A DNA stretch of 64,000 nt from Acholeplasma hippikon (GTDB lineage: Bacteria > Bacillota_I > Bacilli_A > Acholeplasmatales > Acholeplasmataceae), in the NCBI RefSeq assembly GCF_900660755.1, contig NZ_LR215050.1, positions 310,001-374,000 on the forward strand, in the 5' to 3' direction. Positions 27,460 through 36,499 of this stretch are shown here, piece after piece (positions within the stretch are counted from its first letter, which is position 1; every line of letters starts with the position of its first letter). The notes under the pieces are model-generated. The model was not told where the DNA came from and did not search any database. It worked only from the letters and a program-made list of their open reading frames with translations. A program made the position numbers and the translations under genes.

Positions 27460-28272
27460 ATGCAAAAGAAAATTGGATTCATTGGATGCGGAAATATGGG
27501 TGAAGCAATCTTAAACGGTTTATTAAATCATAATCATATTCATGCTGAACAAATATATCTTCATACATTTAGGTATGAACGCATGATGGAATTAAAAGAT
27601 AAATATCATGTAAACATAACTAAATCAAATGGAGATGTCGTAAAAGAATCTGATTACATTATTCTTGCAGTAAAACCTAATCTCTATGAATCAATTCTAA
27701 ATGAGGTCAATGGTTTTTTAACTGAGAATAAAGTTATCATTAGTATTACACCATCTTTTACGATATCAGAACTCATAGGTTTAATGAAAGGCAAGGCTAA
27801 AGTTATTCGAACCATTCCTAATACATCATCATTCTATAATTTAGGTTTTACAGGAATCGTTTATGAAGAAAACGAAAATCAAGCATTTAAAGAAGAAATG
27901 AATACGTTCTTTAATTTGATTGGTAAATCAATAGAAATTACTGAAGATAAAATTGCTGTCTTAAGTTCATTATCTGGTTCATCTCCGGCCTTGATATATT
28001 TATTTACAAATGCATTTGTAAATTATGCTAAAGAAAATCAGTTTACAGAAAATGAAGCAAAGTTAATAATTAGTCAGGTTTTATTAGGTGCCTCTAAAAT
28101 GATTGAATTATCTAATATAAATTTAAAAACTTTAGCAGAAAATGTATGTTCTCCAAATGGCTCTACGATAAAAGGTGTTGAAGTTTTTGAAAATGAAAAT
28201 ATAGAAAATATCGTTAAAATGGCCTTGGAAAGTATTACAAAACGCTTTATTGAGATGACTGAAAACAAATAA
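27460..28272 (+). CDS. proC: Pyrroline-5-carboxylate reductase
   Basis: Last step of proline synthesis: reduces pyrroline-5-carboxylate with NAD(P)H. 270 residues with the Rossmann motif IGFIGCGNMGEAIL at the N-terminus, AVKPN at the end of the nucleotide domain, and the C-terminal family segment with SGSSPALIYLF and the late SPNGSTIKGVEVF. RBS AGGAGG. It is a single-gene unit; proA/proB are not in the window. Confidence 0.95.
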   Translation: MQKKIGFIGCGNMGEAILNGLLNHNHIHAEQIYLHTFRYERMMELKDKYHVNITKSNGDVVKESDYIILAVKPNLYESILNEVNGFLTENKVIISITPSFTISELIGLMKGKAKVIRTIPNTSSFYNLGFTGIVYEENENQAFKEEMNTFFNLIGKSIEITEDKIAVLSSLSGSSPALIYLFTNAFVNYAKENQFTENEAKLIISQVLLGASKMIELSNINLKTLAENVCSPNGSTIKGVEVFENENIENIVKMALESITKRFIEMTENK

Positions 28273-28306
28273 ATATGTGAAAATAAGAAAATATTATGTG
28301 ATTTAC

Positions 28307-28334
28307 TTGATTAATATTTTTTCATATGTATAAT
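28307..28334 (+). promoter_or_regulatory. Promoter of the lysine-riboswitch leader
   Basis: TTGATT (28307-28312), 16 bp, TATAAT (28329-28334). Transcription would start about 10-15 nt before the aptamer. Confidence 0.75.
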
Positions 28335-28353
28335 TGAATACAACAATTAAAGA

Positions 28354-28513
28354 TATTTAGAGGTTGCACTTAGAAATAGTAAAATATGGAGCTGGTAAGC
28401 GATGAAGTATTCGAAAGGTCAAAGTGCCGAATAGCAATTAAGACATTAGTTGACTATGGGGTTATAGGAAAAACTTATAACACTCCTACATTTTTATGTA
28501 GAGGCGCTAAATA
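28354..28513 (+). ncRNA. Lysine riboswitch (L box) aptamer
   Basis: A 160-nt element closed by P1 (TATTTAG 28354-28360 with CTAAATA 28507-28513). Inside are the conserved L-box blocks AGAGGTTGC, ATAGTA, TGGAG and GAAAGG...GTGCCGAATAGC, and later GACTATGGGG, in the same order as in Bacillus lysC. It precedes a terminator hairpin and then an amino acid ABC operon, so lysine binding should lower expression of a lysine importer. Assignment is by motif reading, not by covariance search. Confidence 0.87.
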
Positions 28514-28540
28514 ATAAAAATTTAAACATTTTGATTATTT

Positions 28541-28567
28541 AAAGGCGTCTTGGATGCCTTTTTTTGT
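28541..28567 (+). terminator. Regulated terminator of the lysine riboswitch
   Basis: AAAGGCGTC / GGATGCCTT, 9 bp with one wobble and a 3-nt loop, then T-run. The alternative pairing TAAATAAT (28508-28515) with ATTATTTA (28535-28542) uses the 3' strand of P1 and touches the terminator base, so it could be the antiterminator. Confidence 0.85.
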
Positions 28568-28591
28568 TAGAAAAAACAGAGGAGAAGAAAG

Positions 28592-29416
28592 ATGAAGAAA
28601 ATCTTATTAGTATTATCAGTTTTCGGTTTATTCGCATTAGCTGCTTGTTCATCATTAGCGCCTTATGACCTAGAAACTGAAACAGAATTAATTGTAGGAA
28701 TGGAAGCAGCATATGCTCCATTCAACTGGATGGAAACAGAAGCAACTGAATATAACTATCCATTAGCAGGTTCAAATAACTATGTTGCAGGTTATGATGT
28801 TGAAGTTGCTAAGGCAATTGCTTCAGCATTAGGCAAAACATTAGTGATTAAAGCGATTGACTGGGATGGATTAATTGTTGCGTTAAAAGCTGGAGAAATT
28901 GATCTTATTATTGCAGGTATGAGTCCAACTGAGGAAAGAAAGAAACAAATTAGTTTTACTGAAGAATATTATCGTTCTGAAATTGTAATGGTGGTAAGTG
29001 CAAATGGAAATTACGCAAATGCAACTTCATTAGCTGATTTTAATGGTGCAAGAGTCGTTGCACAACAAGGAACAATTTATGATGATTTAATTGCATCACA
29101 AATTACTGGTGCTATTCACAACCAACCATTAGGTAACTACGGTGAATTAACATTATCTGTAACTAGTGGTGTTGCTGATGCATTCATCGCAGAATACCCA
29201 GTTGCTCAATCTATTGTAACAACTGAAGGCAGATTAAAAATTATTGAATTAGAAAATGGCGGATTTGATATGGAAGAAGCTGACGTAGTTGTATCAATTG
29301 GTGCAAGAAAGCAAGATACTGATTTAGTTGAAGCTATCAATGAAGTTTTATCAAAAATAAGTCAAGATACAAGAAATGAATGGATGTTAACAGCTGTTAC
29401 AAACAGCAATAATTAA
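28592..29416 (+). CDS. Amino acid (probably lysine) ABC transporter, binding lipoprotein
   Basis: 274 residues. The lipobox is LAAC at about residue 19. The family-3 solute-binding fold shows LIVGMEAAYAPFNW, GYDVEVAKAIASALGK and GLIVALKAGEIDLIIAGMS, with the ligand-binding Arg region ERKKQISFTEEYY. First gene behind the lysine riboswitch, with AGGAGA as RBS; permease and ATPase follow. Ligand assignment to lysine rests on the riboswitch. Confidence 0.93.
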   Translation: MKKILLVLSVFGLFALAACSSLAPYDLETETELIVGMEAAYAPFNWMETEATEYNYPLAGSNNYVAGYDVEVAKAIASALGKTLVIKAIDWDGLIVALKAGEIDLIIAGMSPTEERKKQISFTEEYYRSEIVMVVSANGNYANATSLADFNGARVVAQQGTIYDDLIASQITGAIHNQPLGNYGELTLSVTSGVADAFIAEYPVAQSIVTTEGRLKIIELENGGFDMEEADVVVSIGARKQDTDLVEAINEVLSKISQDTRNEWMLTAVTNSNN

Positions 29417-29433
29417 TTAGAAGAAGGTTTATA

Positions 29434-30135
29434 ATGATTGAAATAATTCGTGAATATGGGACAGCCATATTAGCAAGTATTGGTATCACACTCTTATTAG
29501 CAGTGGTCGGAACCATTGGTGGTGCAATCGTAAGTTTAGTCTTAGTAGATATGCGCACACAAAAAGTTGATAAAAGACGTGACCATGTCTTTGTGAAAAT
29601 AGTTAAAACAATAGCAAAATGGTTCTCTACAGCATATATTACTGTATTTAGAGGAACGCCAATGATTATCCAAGCATATGTTTTATTCTATGGATTAAGT
29701 CCTGTATTCAGATCTGAATTATGGACACCATTATTAGCAGGTTTAATTATTGTTACATTAAATACGGCTGCTTATATTGCAGAAGTTATCAGAGGTAATG
29801 TAAATAGTTTAGATATTGGACAAATGGAGGCTGCACGTTCATTAGGTTTCTCACGTCGTCAAGCATTAACTAAATTTATTTATCCTCAAGCAATTAAAAA
29901 TGCATTACCATCAATAGGGAATGAATTTATTGTCAATTTAAAAGATACAGCAGTTTTAAGTGTTATTGGAGTGGCAGATTTATTCTTCACGACACGTCAA
30001 ATTTTCGGTAAGACATATGATGTAATTAATACATTCATGCTAGCTGCAATCATTTACCTTATTATGACTAGTTTAACTTCACTATTAGTTAATCGTCTAG
30101 AAAAACGTGGTAAAGGAGTTAAACGAAATGCGTGA
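29434..30135 (+). CDS. Amino acid (probably lysine) ABC transporter, permease
   Basis: Inner-membrane subunit of 233 residues, HisM/ArtQ-type, about five helices. It carries the coupling motif [20 protein letters not shown] that contacts the ATPase and a [14 protein letters not shown] segment typical of the family. A charged cytoplasmic insert (about 43-62, [14 protein letters not shown]) is longer than in the second permease at 32078. It overlaps the ATPase start by 8 nt. Confidence 0.95.
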   Translation: MIEIIREYGTAILASIGITLLLAVVGTIGGAIVSLVLVDMRTQKVDKRRDHVFVKIVKTIAKWFSTAYITVFRGTPMIIQAYVLFYGLSPVFRSELWTPLLAGLIIVTLNTAAYIAEVIRGNVNSLDIGQMEAARSLGFSRRQALTKFIYPQAIKNALPSIGNEFIVNLKDTAVLSVIGVADLFFTTRQIFGKTYDVINTFMLAAIIYLIMTSLTSLLVNRLEKRGKGVKRNA

Positions 30136-30865
30136 AATTTTAAAAATTGAAAACTTAAAAAAAAGTTTTGGTGAAAATACCATTCTAAAAGATATTAATT
30201 TAACCATTCATAGCGGAGAAGTTGTTACGATCATTGGGTCTTCTGGTTCAGGAAAAACAACTTTACTTCGATGCTTAAATTTATTAAATGAACCCGATAG
30301 TGGAAAAATTGTTTTCCATGGTAATGATTTAATGAATCCTAAAACTGATTTAGATGCGTTAAGAATGAAAATCGGAATGGTTTTCCAATCATTTAATTTA
30401 TTTAACAATAAAAATGTATTAGAAAATTGTACAATCGCTCCTATTTCTTTATTGAAGATGAATAAAGAACAGGCTGAAGAAGTGGCGACTAAATACCTTA
30501 GAAAAGTTGGTATGGCTGATTTTATTCATGCTAAACCACAAACATTATCGGGTGGTCAAAAGCAAAGAGTTGCCATTGCAAGAGCTTTATGTATGAATCC
30601 AGATATTATGCTATTTGATGAACCAACATCAGCATTAGACCCTGAAATGGTTGGAGAAGTTTTAGCAGTTATGAAAGATTTAGCGAAAGAAGGCATGACA
30701 ATGGTGATTGTGACACATGAAATGCAGTTTGCTAAAGAGGTTTCTAATCGAGTGATTTTTATGGACCAAGGTGTCATTCTTGAAGATAATCATCCAGATA
30801 TTATCTTTAATCAACCAAAAGAAGAAAGAACTAAGGAATTCTTAAAACGCTCTTTAAATGAATAA
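30128..30865 (+). CDS. Amino acid ABC transporter, ATP-binding protein
   Basis: 245-residue ATPase, polar amino acid type. Walker [10 protein letters not shown], signature LSGGQKQR, Walker [14 protein letters not shown], and switch [11 protein letters not shown] are all intact. The start at 30128 has AAAGGAG upstream; the GTG at 30107 lies before it. As the second binding-protein/permease pair downstream has no ATPase, this subunit may energise both. Confidence 0.96.
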   Translation: MREILKIENLKKSFGENTILKDINLTIHSGEVVTIIGSSGSGKTTLLRCLNLLNEPDSGKIVFHGNDLMNPKTDLDALRMKIGMVFQSFNLFNNKNVLENCTIAPISLLKMNKEQAEEVATKYLRKVGMADFIHAKPQTLSGGQKQRVAIARALCMNPDIMLFDEPTSALDPEMVGEVLAVMKDLAKEGMTMVIVTHEMQFAKEVSNRVIFMDQGVILEDNHPDIIFNQPKEERTKEFLKRSLNE

Positions 30866-30920
30866 TTCATTTACCCTGATTTGTGTTATAATGTATGTAG
30901 TCTAATGATAGGAGATATTT

Positions 30921-31205
30921 ATGAGTTATAAATCAAGTTTTAGTACAGAAGATATTGATAAATTATTCGAGGCGTTCTTAAAGATTAAAACTAAAGAAGA
31001 GTTTTATAGAGTCTTTGAAGATTTATGTACAATTAATGAAATAAATGACATGGCTTTACGTTTAAAAGTAGCCAACATGCTTAAAAACAAGATGTCATTT
31101 CAGGAAATTTCTAATGCAACTAAAGCTTCAACAGCGACGATATCTCGCGTATCAAAAGCACTTAACTATGGAGCTAAGGGTTACGACATTATTACCGACA
31201 AATAA
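30921..31205 (+). CDS. YerC/YecD family TrpR-like DNA-binding protein
   Basis: 94-residue all-helical protein of the Trp-repressor superfamily, known from Firmicutes as YerC/YecD. The HTH is the segment SFQEISNATKASTATISRV; the N-terminal helices (LFEAFLKIKTKEEFYRVFEDL) form the dimer part. Own TATAAT about 35 nt upstream and RBS AGGAGA. It lies between two amino acid transport units, suggesting a role in amino acid regulation; the ligand is unknown. Confidence 0.9.
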   Translation: MSYKSSFSTEDIDKLFEAFLKIKTKEEFYRVFEDLCTINEINDMALRLKVANMLKNKMSFQEISNATKASTATISRVSKALNYGAKGYDIITDK

Positions 31206-31217
31206 GTAAAAAATTAC

Positions 31218-31268
31218 AAAAGTATACTTCACTACTTTACTTTAATAAAGTGGCGTGGTATACTTTTT
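31218..31268 (+). terminator. Intrinsic terminator after the YerC-like gene
   Basis: Outer stem AAAAGTATAC / GTATACTTTT (10 bp perfect) with an inner stem ACTTTA / TAAAGT, followed by T-run. Confidence 0.88.
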
Positions 31269-31287
31269 TTGTTGAGAGGTAAGAAAA

Positions 31288-32076
31288 ATGAAAAAAATAA
31301 TATTTTTAACAAGTATCATGCTTATTTTATTTACAGTAGCATGTGCAAAAAAAGAGGGCACAGTCTATGAAACTGCTGTAAGTAGAGGAAATTTAGTAAT
31401 CGGTTTAGATGCTACGTTTGCGCCAATGGGTTTCAAAGAAGAAAACGGAGAAATTGTTGGGTTTGATATTGATCTAGCAAAAGCAGTAGGAGAATACTTA
31501 AAGTTAGAAGTAATTTCCCAGCCTATTAATTGGGATACAAAAGAATTTGAACTTAAGAGTAAACAAATTGATATGATTTGGAACGGATTAACGATTACCG
31601 AATCTAGAAAAGAAAATATGTTGTTTTCTAAATCATATATGAACAATAGTCAAATTGTTATTACGAATAGAGAGAGCGTAAAAACTGTCAATGACTTAAA
31701 AAATTTAAAAGTTGGTATTCAAACCAATAGTTCAGCTGAGTTTGCTGTTAAGGATTCAAATATTGCCAATGATATTCAACTCTTGAAGTTTGATGATTAT
31801 GCAACAGCACTTTATGAGTTACAAAATAATTTGATTGATGCAATTGTTGTTGATGATATCGTTGGTAGATATATGTTAACTGTCAAAAATATTACAAATC
31901 TATTTATTTTAGATGAAGATTTTGGCAGTGAAGAATATGGAATTGGTTTTAATTTAGGTGAAATTAAACTTAAAGAAAAGATCGATGAAGCATTAACTTA
32001 TTTATTAGAATCCGGTGTTGCTGCCGAAATTTCTAATAAATGGTTTGGAAATAATCTATTTATTTTAGGAGAATAA
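31288..32076 (+). CDS. Amino acid ABC transporter, second binding lipoprotein
   Basis: 262 residues. The lipobox is FTVAC (Cys about residue 19). Family-3 fold: LVIGLDATFAPMGF, GFDIDLAKAVGEYL, WNGLTITESRKENMLFS. It differs from the 28592 protein in the binding region (N rather than A before GLT), so a different ligand is likely. RBS GAGAGG. The permease starts 1 nt after its stop. Confidence 0.92.
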   Translation: MKKIIFLTSIMLILFTVACAKKEGTVYETAVSRGNLVIGLDATFAPMGFKEENGEIVGFDIDLAKAVGEYLKLEVISQPINWDTKEFELKSKQIDMIWNGLTITESRKENMLFSKSYMNNSQIVITNRESVKTVNDLKNLKVGIQTNSSAEFAVKDSNIANDIQLLKFDDYATALYELQNNLIDAIVVDDIVGRYMLTVKNITNLFILDEDFGSEEYGIGFNLGEIKLKEKIDEALTYLLESGVAAEISNKWFGNNLFILGE

Positions 32077-32077
32077 A

Positions 32078-32698
32078 ATGTCAGATATTATAAATAATCT
32101 CATCAGTGGAGCATTTGTTTCACTAAAGATATTTATAATTACTGCAGTTGTATCTTTAATATTAGGATTAATATTAGCCTTATTATCGCGAAAAAAAATG
32201 TTAAGCAAGATATTAAACATTTACACACTATTTTTTAGAGGGACACCACTCATGATGCAACTAATTCTCATTATGTATGGATTACCTCAGTTAGGAATAT
32301 ATGTTGATAGATTACTTGTTGCATATATAGGTTTTATACTAAATTACACTGCATATTTTATAGAAATCTTTAAATCAGGAATTTCGTCTGTAGACAGTGA
32401 ACAAATTGATGCAGCAAGAGCATATGGGGCAAATGAGTTTCAAGTTGCGAGTTATATCATTATTCCACAAGCATTTAAATTGCAGTTGCCAGTTGTTTCA
32501 AATGAATTAATTAATCTTATCAAAGATACATCAATTGTGACAGTAATTGCAGTTTCAGATATTCTAAGAATAGTTAAGGAAATGGTTTCAAATACTTTTA
32601 CATTAACACCTTTTCTCATTTCAACTTTATTCTACCTAGTAATTAGCTTTATCATTGTAAAAACATTAAAGTTAGTTGATAAAAAGATTTTTAATTAA
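32078..32698 (+). CDS. Amino acid ABC transporter, second permease
   Basis: 206 residues, about five helices, polar amino acid permease family. Shows RGTPLMMQLILIMYGLP and coupling motif DAARAYGANEFQVASYIIIP. RBS GGAGAAT. No ATPase gene follows; a terminator does. It probably borrows an ATPase, the nearest being at 30128. Confidence 0.93.
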   Translation: MSDIINNLISGAFVSLKIFIITAVVSLILGLILALLSRKKMLSKILNIYTLFFRGTPLMMQLILIMYGLPQLGIYVDRLLVAYIGFILNYTAYFIEIFKSGISSVDSEQIDAARAYGANEFQVASYIIIPQAFKLQLPVVSNELINLIKDTSIVTVIAVSDILRIVKEMVSNTFTLTPFLISTLFYLVISFIIVKTLKLVDKKIFN

Positions 32699-32718
32699 AA
32701 GGCTTAATGCCTTTTTTT
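32697..32718 (+). terminator. Intrinsic terminator after the second permease
   Basis: AAAAGGC / GCCTTTT, 5-nt loop, T7 run. Confidence 0.9.
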
Positions 32719-32756
32719 ATTTGATATGTTATAATGATGTAAGTTAAGGTGATAAA

Positions 32757-33341
32757 GTGAAAAATAGAATTTTAGAATACTTAAAAAAAAAATCATTATT
32801 TGATTTTGAAGTCATTGATAAAGAAGAAGTCATTCACGCTTTAGATGATATTTTGTTTGTCTTGTATGTGAAAAAAGAAAATAACTTTATGGATATGAAT
32901 CATCCTAAGCCAATGATAAGTTTAGTTGTTAAAGACCAATCAAGTTTTATTAAATATCTTAGACAAACAGATTTTTATGAATTAGGCAAATTATACAAAA
33001 TTAGATTTTTAAATGCATTCAAGAAATTTTGCGAAAATAATAAAGATTTTGAATCTTACTATTCAGATGATATGTTAGTATCAGTGATTAACTTTCAACA
33101 ACAACTTCAAGCATATTTAATTGAAGAAAACATCAAAGATATTACAGATATCATTTCAATGTATTTAAATCGTTCTGATTTTGACATTAAATTTGATGAT
33201 ACTCCACATCTAAAGATTATCTTTAAAGAAGAAGTAAAATATGAAAATATTAATCTCTTAAAAGAAAACATATATTTATATTTGAAACAATATGAAGAAA
33301 TTTTAGATGATATATTAACAATTGAATTTACCCAAGAGTAA
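32757..33341 (+). CDS. Unknown protein, 194 residues
   Basis: No recognised family. Starts with GTG (AAGGTGATAAA upstream is the RBS; no ATG is near). The protein is rich in Lys, Glu, Asp and aromatic residues, has no signal peptide or membrane segment, and ends in acidic helices (YLKQYEEILDDILTIE). A SYYSDDMLVSVINFQQQLQAYL helix pair is central. Single-gene unit ending in a shared bidirectional terminator. Confidence 0.7.
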   Translation: MKNRILEYLKKKSLFDFEVIDKEEVIHALDDILFVLYVKKENNFMDMNHPKPMISLVVKDQSSFIKYLRQTDFYELGKLYKIRFLNAFKKFCENNKDFESYYSDDMLVSVINFQQQLQAYLIEENIKDITDIISMYLNRSDFDIKFDDTPHLKIIFKEEVKYENINLLKENIYLYLKQYEEILDDILTIEFTQE

Positions 33342-33342
33342 A

Positions 33343-33368
33343 AAAAACCACTTTTTTAAGTGGTTTTT
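33343..33368. terminator. Bidirectional terminator
   Basis: AAAAACCACTT / AAGTGGTTTTT, perfect 11 bp with a TTTT loop, between converging genes. Confidence 0.92.
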
Positions 33369-34245
33369 ATTTATAAATATGGATTCTGTTCTTGCCCATT
33401 GATTTTGATACATAAAGTGCTTTATCAGCGTTATTAAGGGCTTCTTTCAAGTGATTATTAGGTTTGGTGATATAAACGCCAATTGAAACACTTGGATAGA
33501 ATTTAAAGTTTCTTAAACTAGATTGATTGATTAGATTTTTAATGGTTTCACTTCGTTCAGGCGTTTTATCAGACTTTTTGATTAAGACAATAAATTCATC
33601 TCCACCAAAACGGATAACATACTCATTTTCATCTAAATATAAATTAATAGTTTTAGATATGATAGACAGCAACTCGTCTCCCACGAGGTGTCCAAATTGA
33701 TCATTAACTTGTTTAAAATCATCTGCATCAATAAACAAAATATCATAGTCATAAACGTTTATTGGATAATTTCCATTGATAAGTTCTTCTAAAAAGTAAC
33801 GGTTAAAGACTTTTGTTAGTGGATCAATATAATTTAACTTTTCTTTAGCTAATTGATATGTTTCTTCAAACTTTTCCTTGTTAACTAAACTAAAGACTTC
33901 AATCCCACCCACGGTCTCATTATCTTCAACATATGGAATTGTTTTCACTTTTACAGGCACACGATGTCCTTCTTTATGATGAAGATAAATTTGATGTTCC
34001 ATGACGATGTTTTTACGAATTGCAGTTACTAATGGACAATCTTTTATACAAAGTTTTGTACCTTGATTATCAACATGATTTAATGTATCATTTTGACAGT
34101 ACTTCCCCACAAGTTCATCTTTTGAAAATCCAGTTATTCTTTCAGCTATTGGATTGAAATACAGAATTTTTCTGTTTTTATCAACAATATAGATTGCTTC
34201 ATCGAAAGAAGAAAATATCTGCATTAATGTATGTAAACTTTTCAT
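33367..34245 (-). CDS. PAS-GGDEF diguanylate cyclase
   Basis: Makes c-di-GMP from two GTP. 292 residues: PAS domain (about 8-120) with three cysteines (KYCQNDTL, LCIKDCPL) of a kind seen in many PAS-GGDEF sensors, then a GGDEF domain (about 135-292) with DPLTKVFNRYFLEEL, DADDFKQVND and intact active loop RFGGDEF. No RxxD inhibitory site precedes the loop. No membrane helix, so a soluble sensor. The signal sensed is unknown. Confidence 0.92.
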   Translation of the reverse strand: MKSLHTLMQIFSSFDEAIYIVDKNRKILYFNPIAERITGFSKDELVGKYCQNDTLNHVDNQGTKLCIKDCPLVTAIRKNIVMEHQIYLHHKEGHRVPVKVKTIPYVEDNETVGGIEVFSLVNKEKFEETYQLAKEKLNYIDPLTKVFNRYFLEELINGNYPINVYDYDILFIDADDFKQVNDQFGHLVGDELLSIISKTINLYLDENEYVIRFGGDEFIVLIKKSDKTPERSETIKNLINQSSLRNFKFYPSVSIGVYITKPNNHLKEALNNADKALYVSKSMGKNRIHIYK

Positions 34246-34347
34246 AATCTCCCTCCAATTTATATTTTATATAAAATATTAAATTGTCATTTTATTATAG
34301 CATTATCACTAAAAAAGTGTTGAAAAGTTATAAAAAAAATAATCCTA

Positions 34348-35091
34348 TTAAATGGAATTATTTCTTAGTCTAATAGTATGTAGAGTTTTATTTTTAATTA
34401 CATAGCCAATCATATATGGTAATTGGAATAAAAACACGATAAATGAGAATAGTGAATAAACGGTTGTAACATATAAAGCTTTACCAAATTTAGAAATGAA
34501 CCATTCTCCATATGGTGCTGAACCACCTGTACCTATGAATGCAAAATCTGCACCTTTGAAGATTGTGTTTGCTGTTAAAGCAATTGAGAAAATCACAACT
34601 ATTGATAATAATGTATAAATAAAATCTTTTGGTCGATAATGATAAATACCAGATGATAATATTTGAATACCGAAGATAATCATTAATGAATGGTAGAAGA
34701 AACTATTTGCGGTAACAAAGCCACCTTGTAAGACGTTAGATGGATAAAAGATAGTTACTAACCCTGGAATGATTCCTAAAATAGTTGCAGTTAACATTAA
34801 ACGTTTTGGATATTGTTTTTTGAATGCAACAAATGGGAAGAAGTATAGTGCATAACTACAAATATGAAATGGATAATATCCGATGCTAACTTCACCATAA
34901 GTGATATATCCGTGAATTTGTTTTGCAATTTCACTTAATAATATTAAAGAATAAATGATGATAAATGAAATTTTTATACGTTTTTCGCTTTGTCTTGTAA
35001 ATTTATTTAATAGTGTGTTACTAATGATAATAAATGCAATTGAAATAATTAATAATATAATATGTTCTTTTCCAAATAATGTATATTCCAT
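34348..35091 (-). CDS. YwaF/TIGR02206-type integral membrane protein
   Basis: 247 residues, about seven hydrophobic segments. Features of the YwaF/TMEM164-like family are FGKEHIILL at the N-terminus and PFHICSYALYF with its conserved His and Cys. Homologous eukaryotic TMEM164 is an acyltransferase; whether that holds in bacteria is open. Own promoter region and RBS AAAGGAGC. Medium certainty for the family. Confidence 0.75.
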   Translation of the reverse strand: MEYTLFGKEHIILLIISIAFIIISNTLLNKFTRQSEKRIKISFIIIYSLILLSEIAKQIHGYITYGEVSIGYYPFHICSYALYFFPFVAFKKQYPKRLMLTATILGIIPGLVTIFYPSNVLQGGFVTANSFFYHSLMIIFGIQILSSGIYHYRPKDFIYTLLSIVVIFSIALTANTIFKGADFAFIGTGGSAPYGEWFISKFGKALYVTTVYSLFSFIVFLFQLPYMIGYVIKNKTLHTIRLRNNSI

Positions 35092-35271
35092 AAAAAATGC
35101 TCCTTTTCCTCAGGATACATCTATTATATTGCTAAAAATAAAAAAAAGGTGAAAAAGGACCAAGACTCACTTTTTTGTGGATGTTTCTTGATAAACAGTA
35201 AAAAAGTGTTGATATTTGTATAAAAAATTACATATTCCATGTGATATGATTAATACAGAGAGGTTTTCAAG

Positions 35272-36429
35272 ATGAAAAAAATATCATTTATTATACTCAC
35301 ATGCATATTATTACTTACAGCATGTACAAATAAAAAAGAAGAAATTAAACTCACAGTTTCAAACAATCAATTAAATGTAACTGTTGGTATAGGGGTTATG
35401 CTACCTTATGAAATTTCAGGAGCAAATTACCATGATATAACTTTTATATATGATGCTAGTAAAATTAGTGTCATTGATCATTTAGTTGTCGAGGCTTTAA
35501 CCTTTGGATATCATGATATCAAATTAAAGATTGGTGATTTTGATGAGGTTATTACTGTTTATGCAACAACTGGAAAATGGCAGCAAATTTTTAATGACTC
35601 CACAGTAATCCCTCAATTAACAGATGATTTTAATTATGATATACAAGCATCATATGCAATGATTGAGTTTAACAATATTCACTTGAATGACTATCTTCAA
35701 GTCCTTGATAATTTAAAACGCATAGAAGTTGGTTTTTCTATATACTATGAAACAAATATAAATGAAAAAAGAGTGTTGTTTCAAGAAACTAACAATTTAA
35801 AGATTTATATTATATTTCAAGAAATTTCAAACCCGAATTCATTAGAATTAGTTCTATATTTTAAAGAACATTTTGATTTTGAATTTGAGGTTAGAAATAA
35901 TTTTATGGTTTATTTTAATGGAGAAAATACTAATCAAATCGAGATTTCACCTTTTTTAGATGAACCAATTAGTATTGAAGAAACATTGTTAAACAATGGA
36001 TTTATAAAAATTAGCGAATTTATTTATTATCATGAAGAAGCATTTATAACGATAACAATTAATGATAATCAACTTGATATTTGGGTAGATGAAATGTCTA
36101 AAACTTGGAAAAATATTCAAAGTTATTTTAAAAAAACTTATGAAATTAACCTAGCTAACTTTGAAGGCTTTGATAGAATCATCATTGAATCAAATCCTGA
36201 AAGTTATACGAAATATACATACAAACTTTTCGGTATAGAGGATGTTCAAAAAGAACTAAACGCATTTATTGAAAGAATGTCTATCTTAGGTTATGAACTA
36301 ACAAACACAAGCGATAGTCATCAAGGTACACTTATTAACTATGATTTTGAACATATCATTATAGGGTATCATGAATCTCATGGAGACAGTTCAGCAATTG
36401 ACATCTTAATCACAATTTTGCCTTATTAA
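35272..36429 (+). CDS. Unknown lipoprotein, 385 residues
   Basis: Signal peptide with lipobox LLTAC at about residue 18; then an N-terminal Ig-like beta domain (LTVSNNQLNVTVGIGVMLPY) and a longer mixed region with no recognised fold. Asn-, Ile- and Tyr-rich. RBS GAGAGG. It is probably surface-exposed. No operon partner with obvious link; a diguanylate cyclase gene follows after 70 nt. Confidence 0.78.
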   Translation: MKKISFIILTCILLLTACTNKKEEIKLTVSNNQLNVTVGIGVMLPYEISGANYHDITFIYDASKISVIDHLVVEALTFGYHDIKLKIGDFDEVITVYATTGKWQQIFNDSTVIPQLTDDFNYDIQASYAMIEFNNIHLNDYLQVLDNLKRIEVGFSIYYETNINEKRVLFQETNNLKIYIIFQEISNPNSLELVLYFKEHFDFEFEVRNNFMVYFNGENTNQIEISPFLDEPISIEETLLNNGFIKISEFIYYHEEAFITITINDNQLDIWVDEMSKTWKNIQSYFKKTYEINLANFEGFDRIIIESNPESYTKYTYKLFGIEDVQKELNAFIERMSILGYELTNTSDSHQGTLINYDFEHIIIGYHESHGDSSAIDILITILPY

Positions 36430-36499
36430 ATAAATGTGTTTTATTAAAATCTCCGACTTAAATATAGTATAATCTATTCTAAGAATAGGGGAGATTTTT

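Noticed and set aside
28354-28567. T-box leader instead of lysine riboswitch
   Set aside because: The T-box AGGGTGGNACCGCG core is absent; L-box blocks are in the right order.
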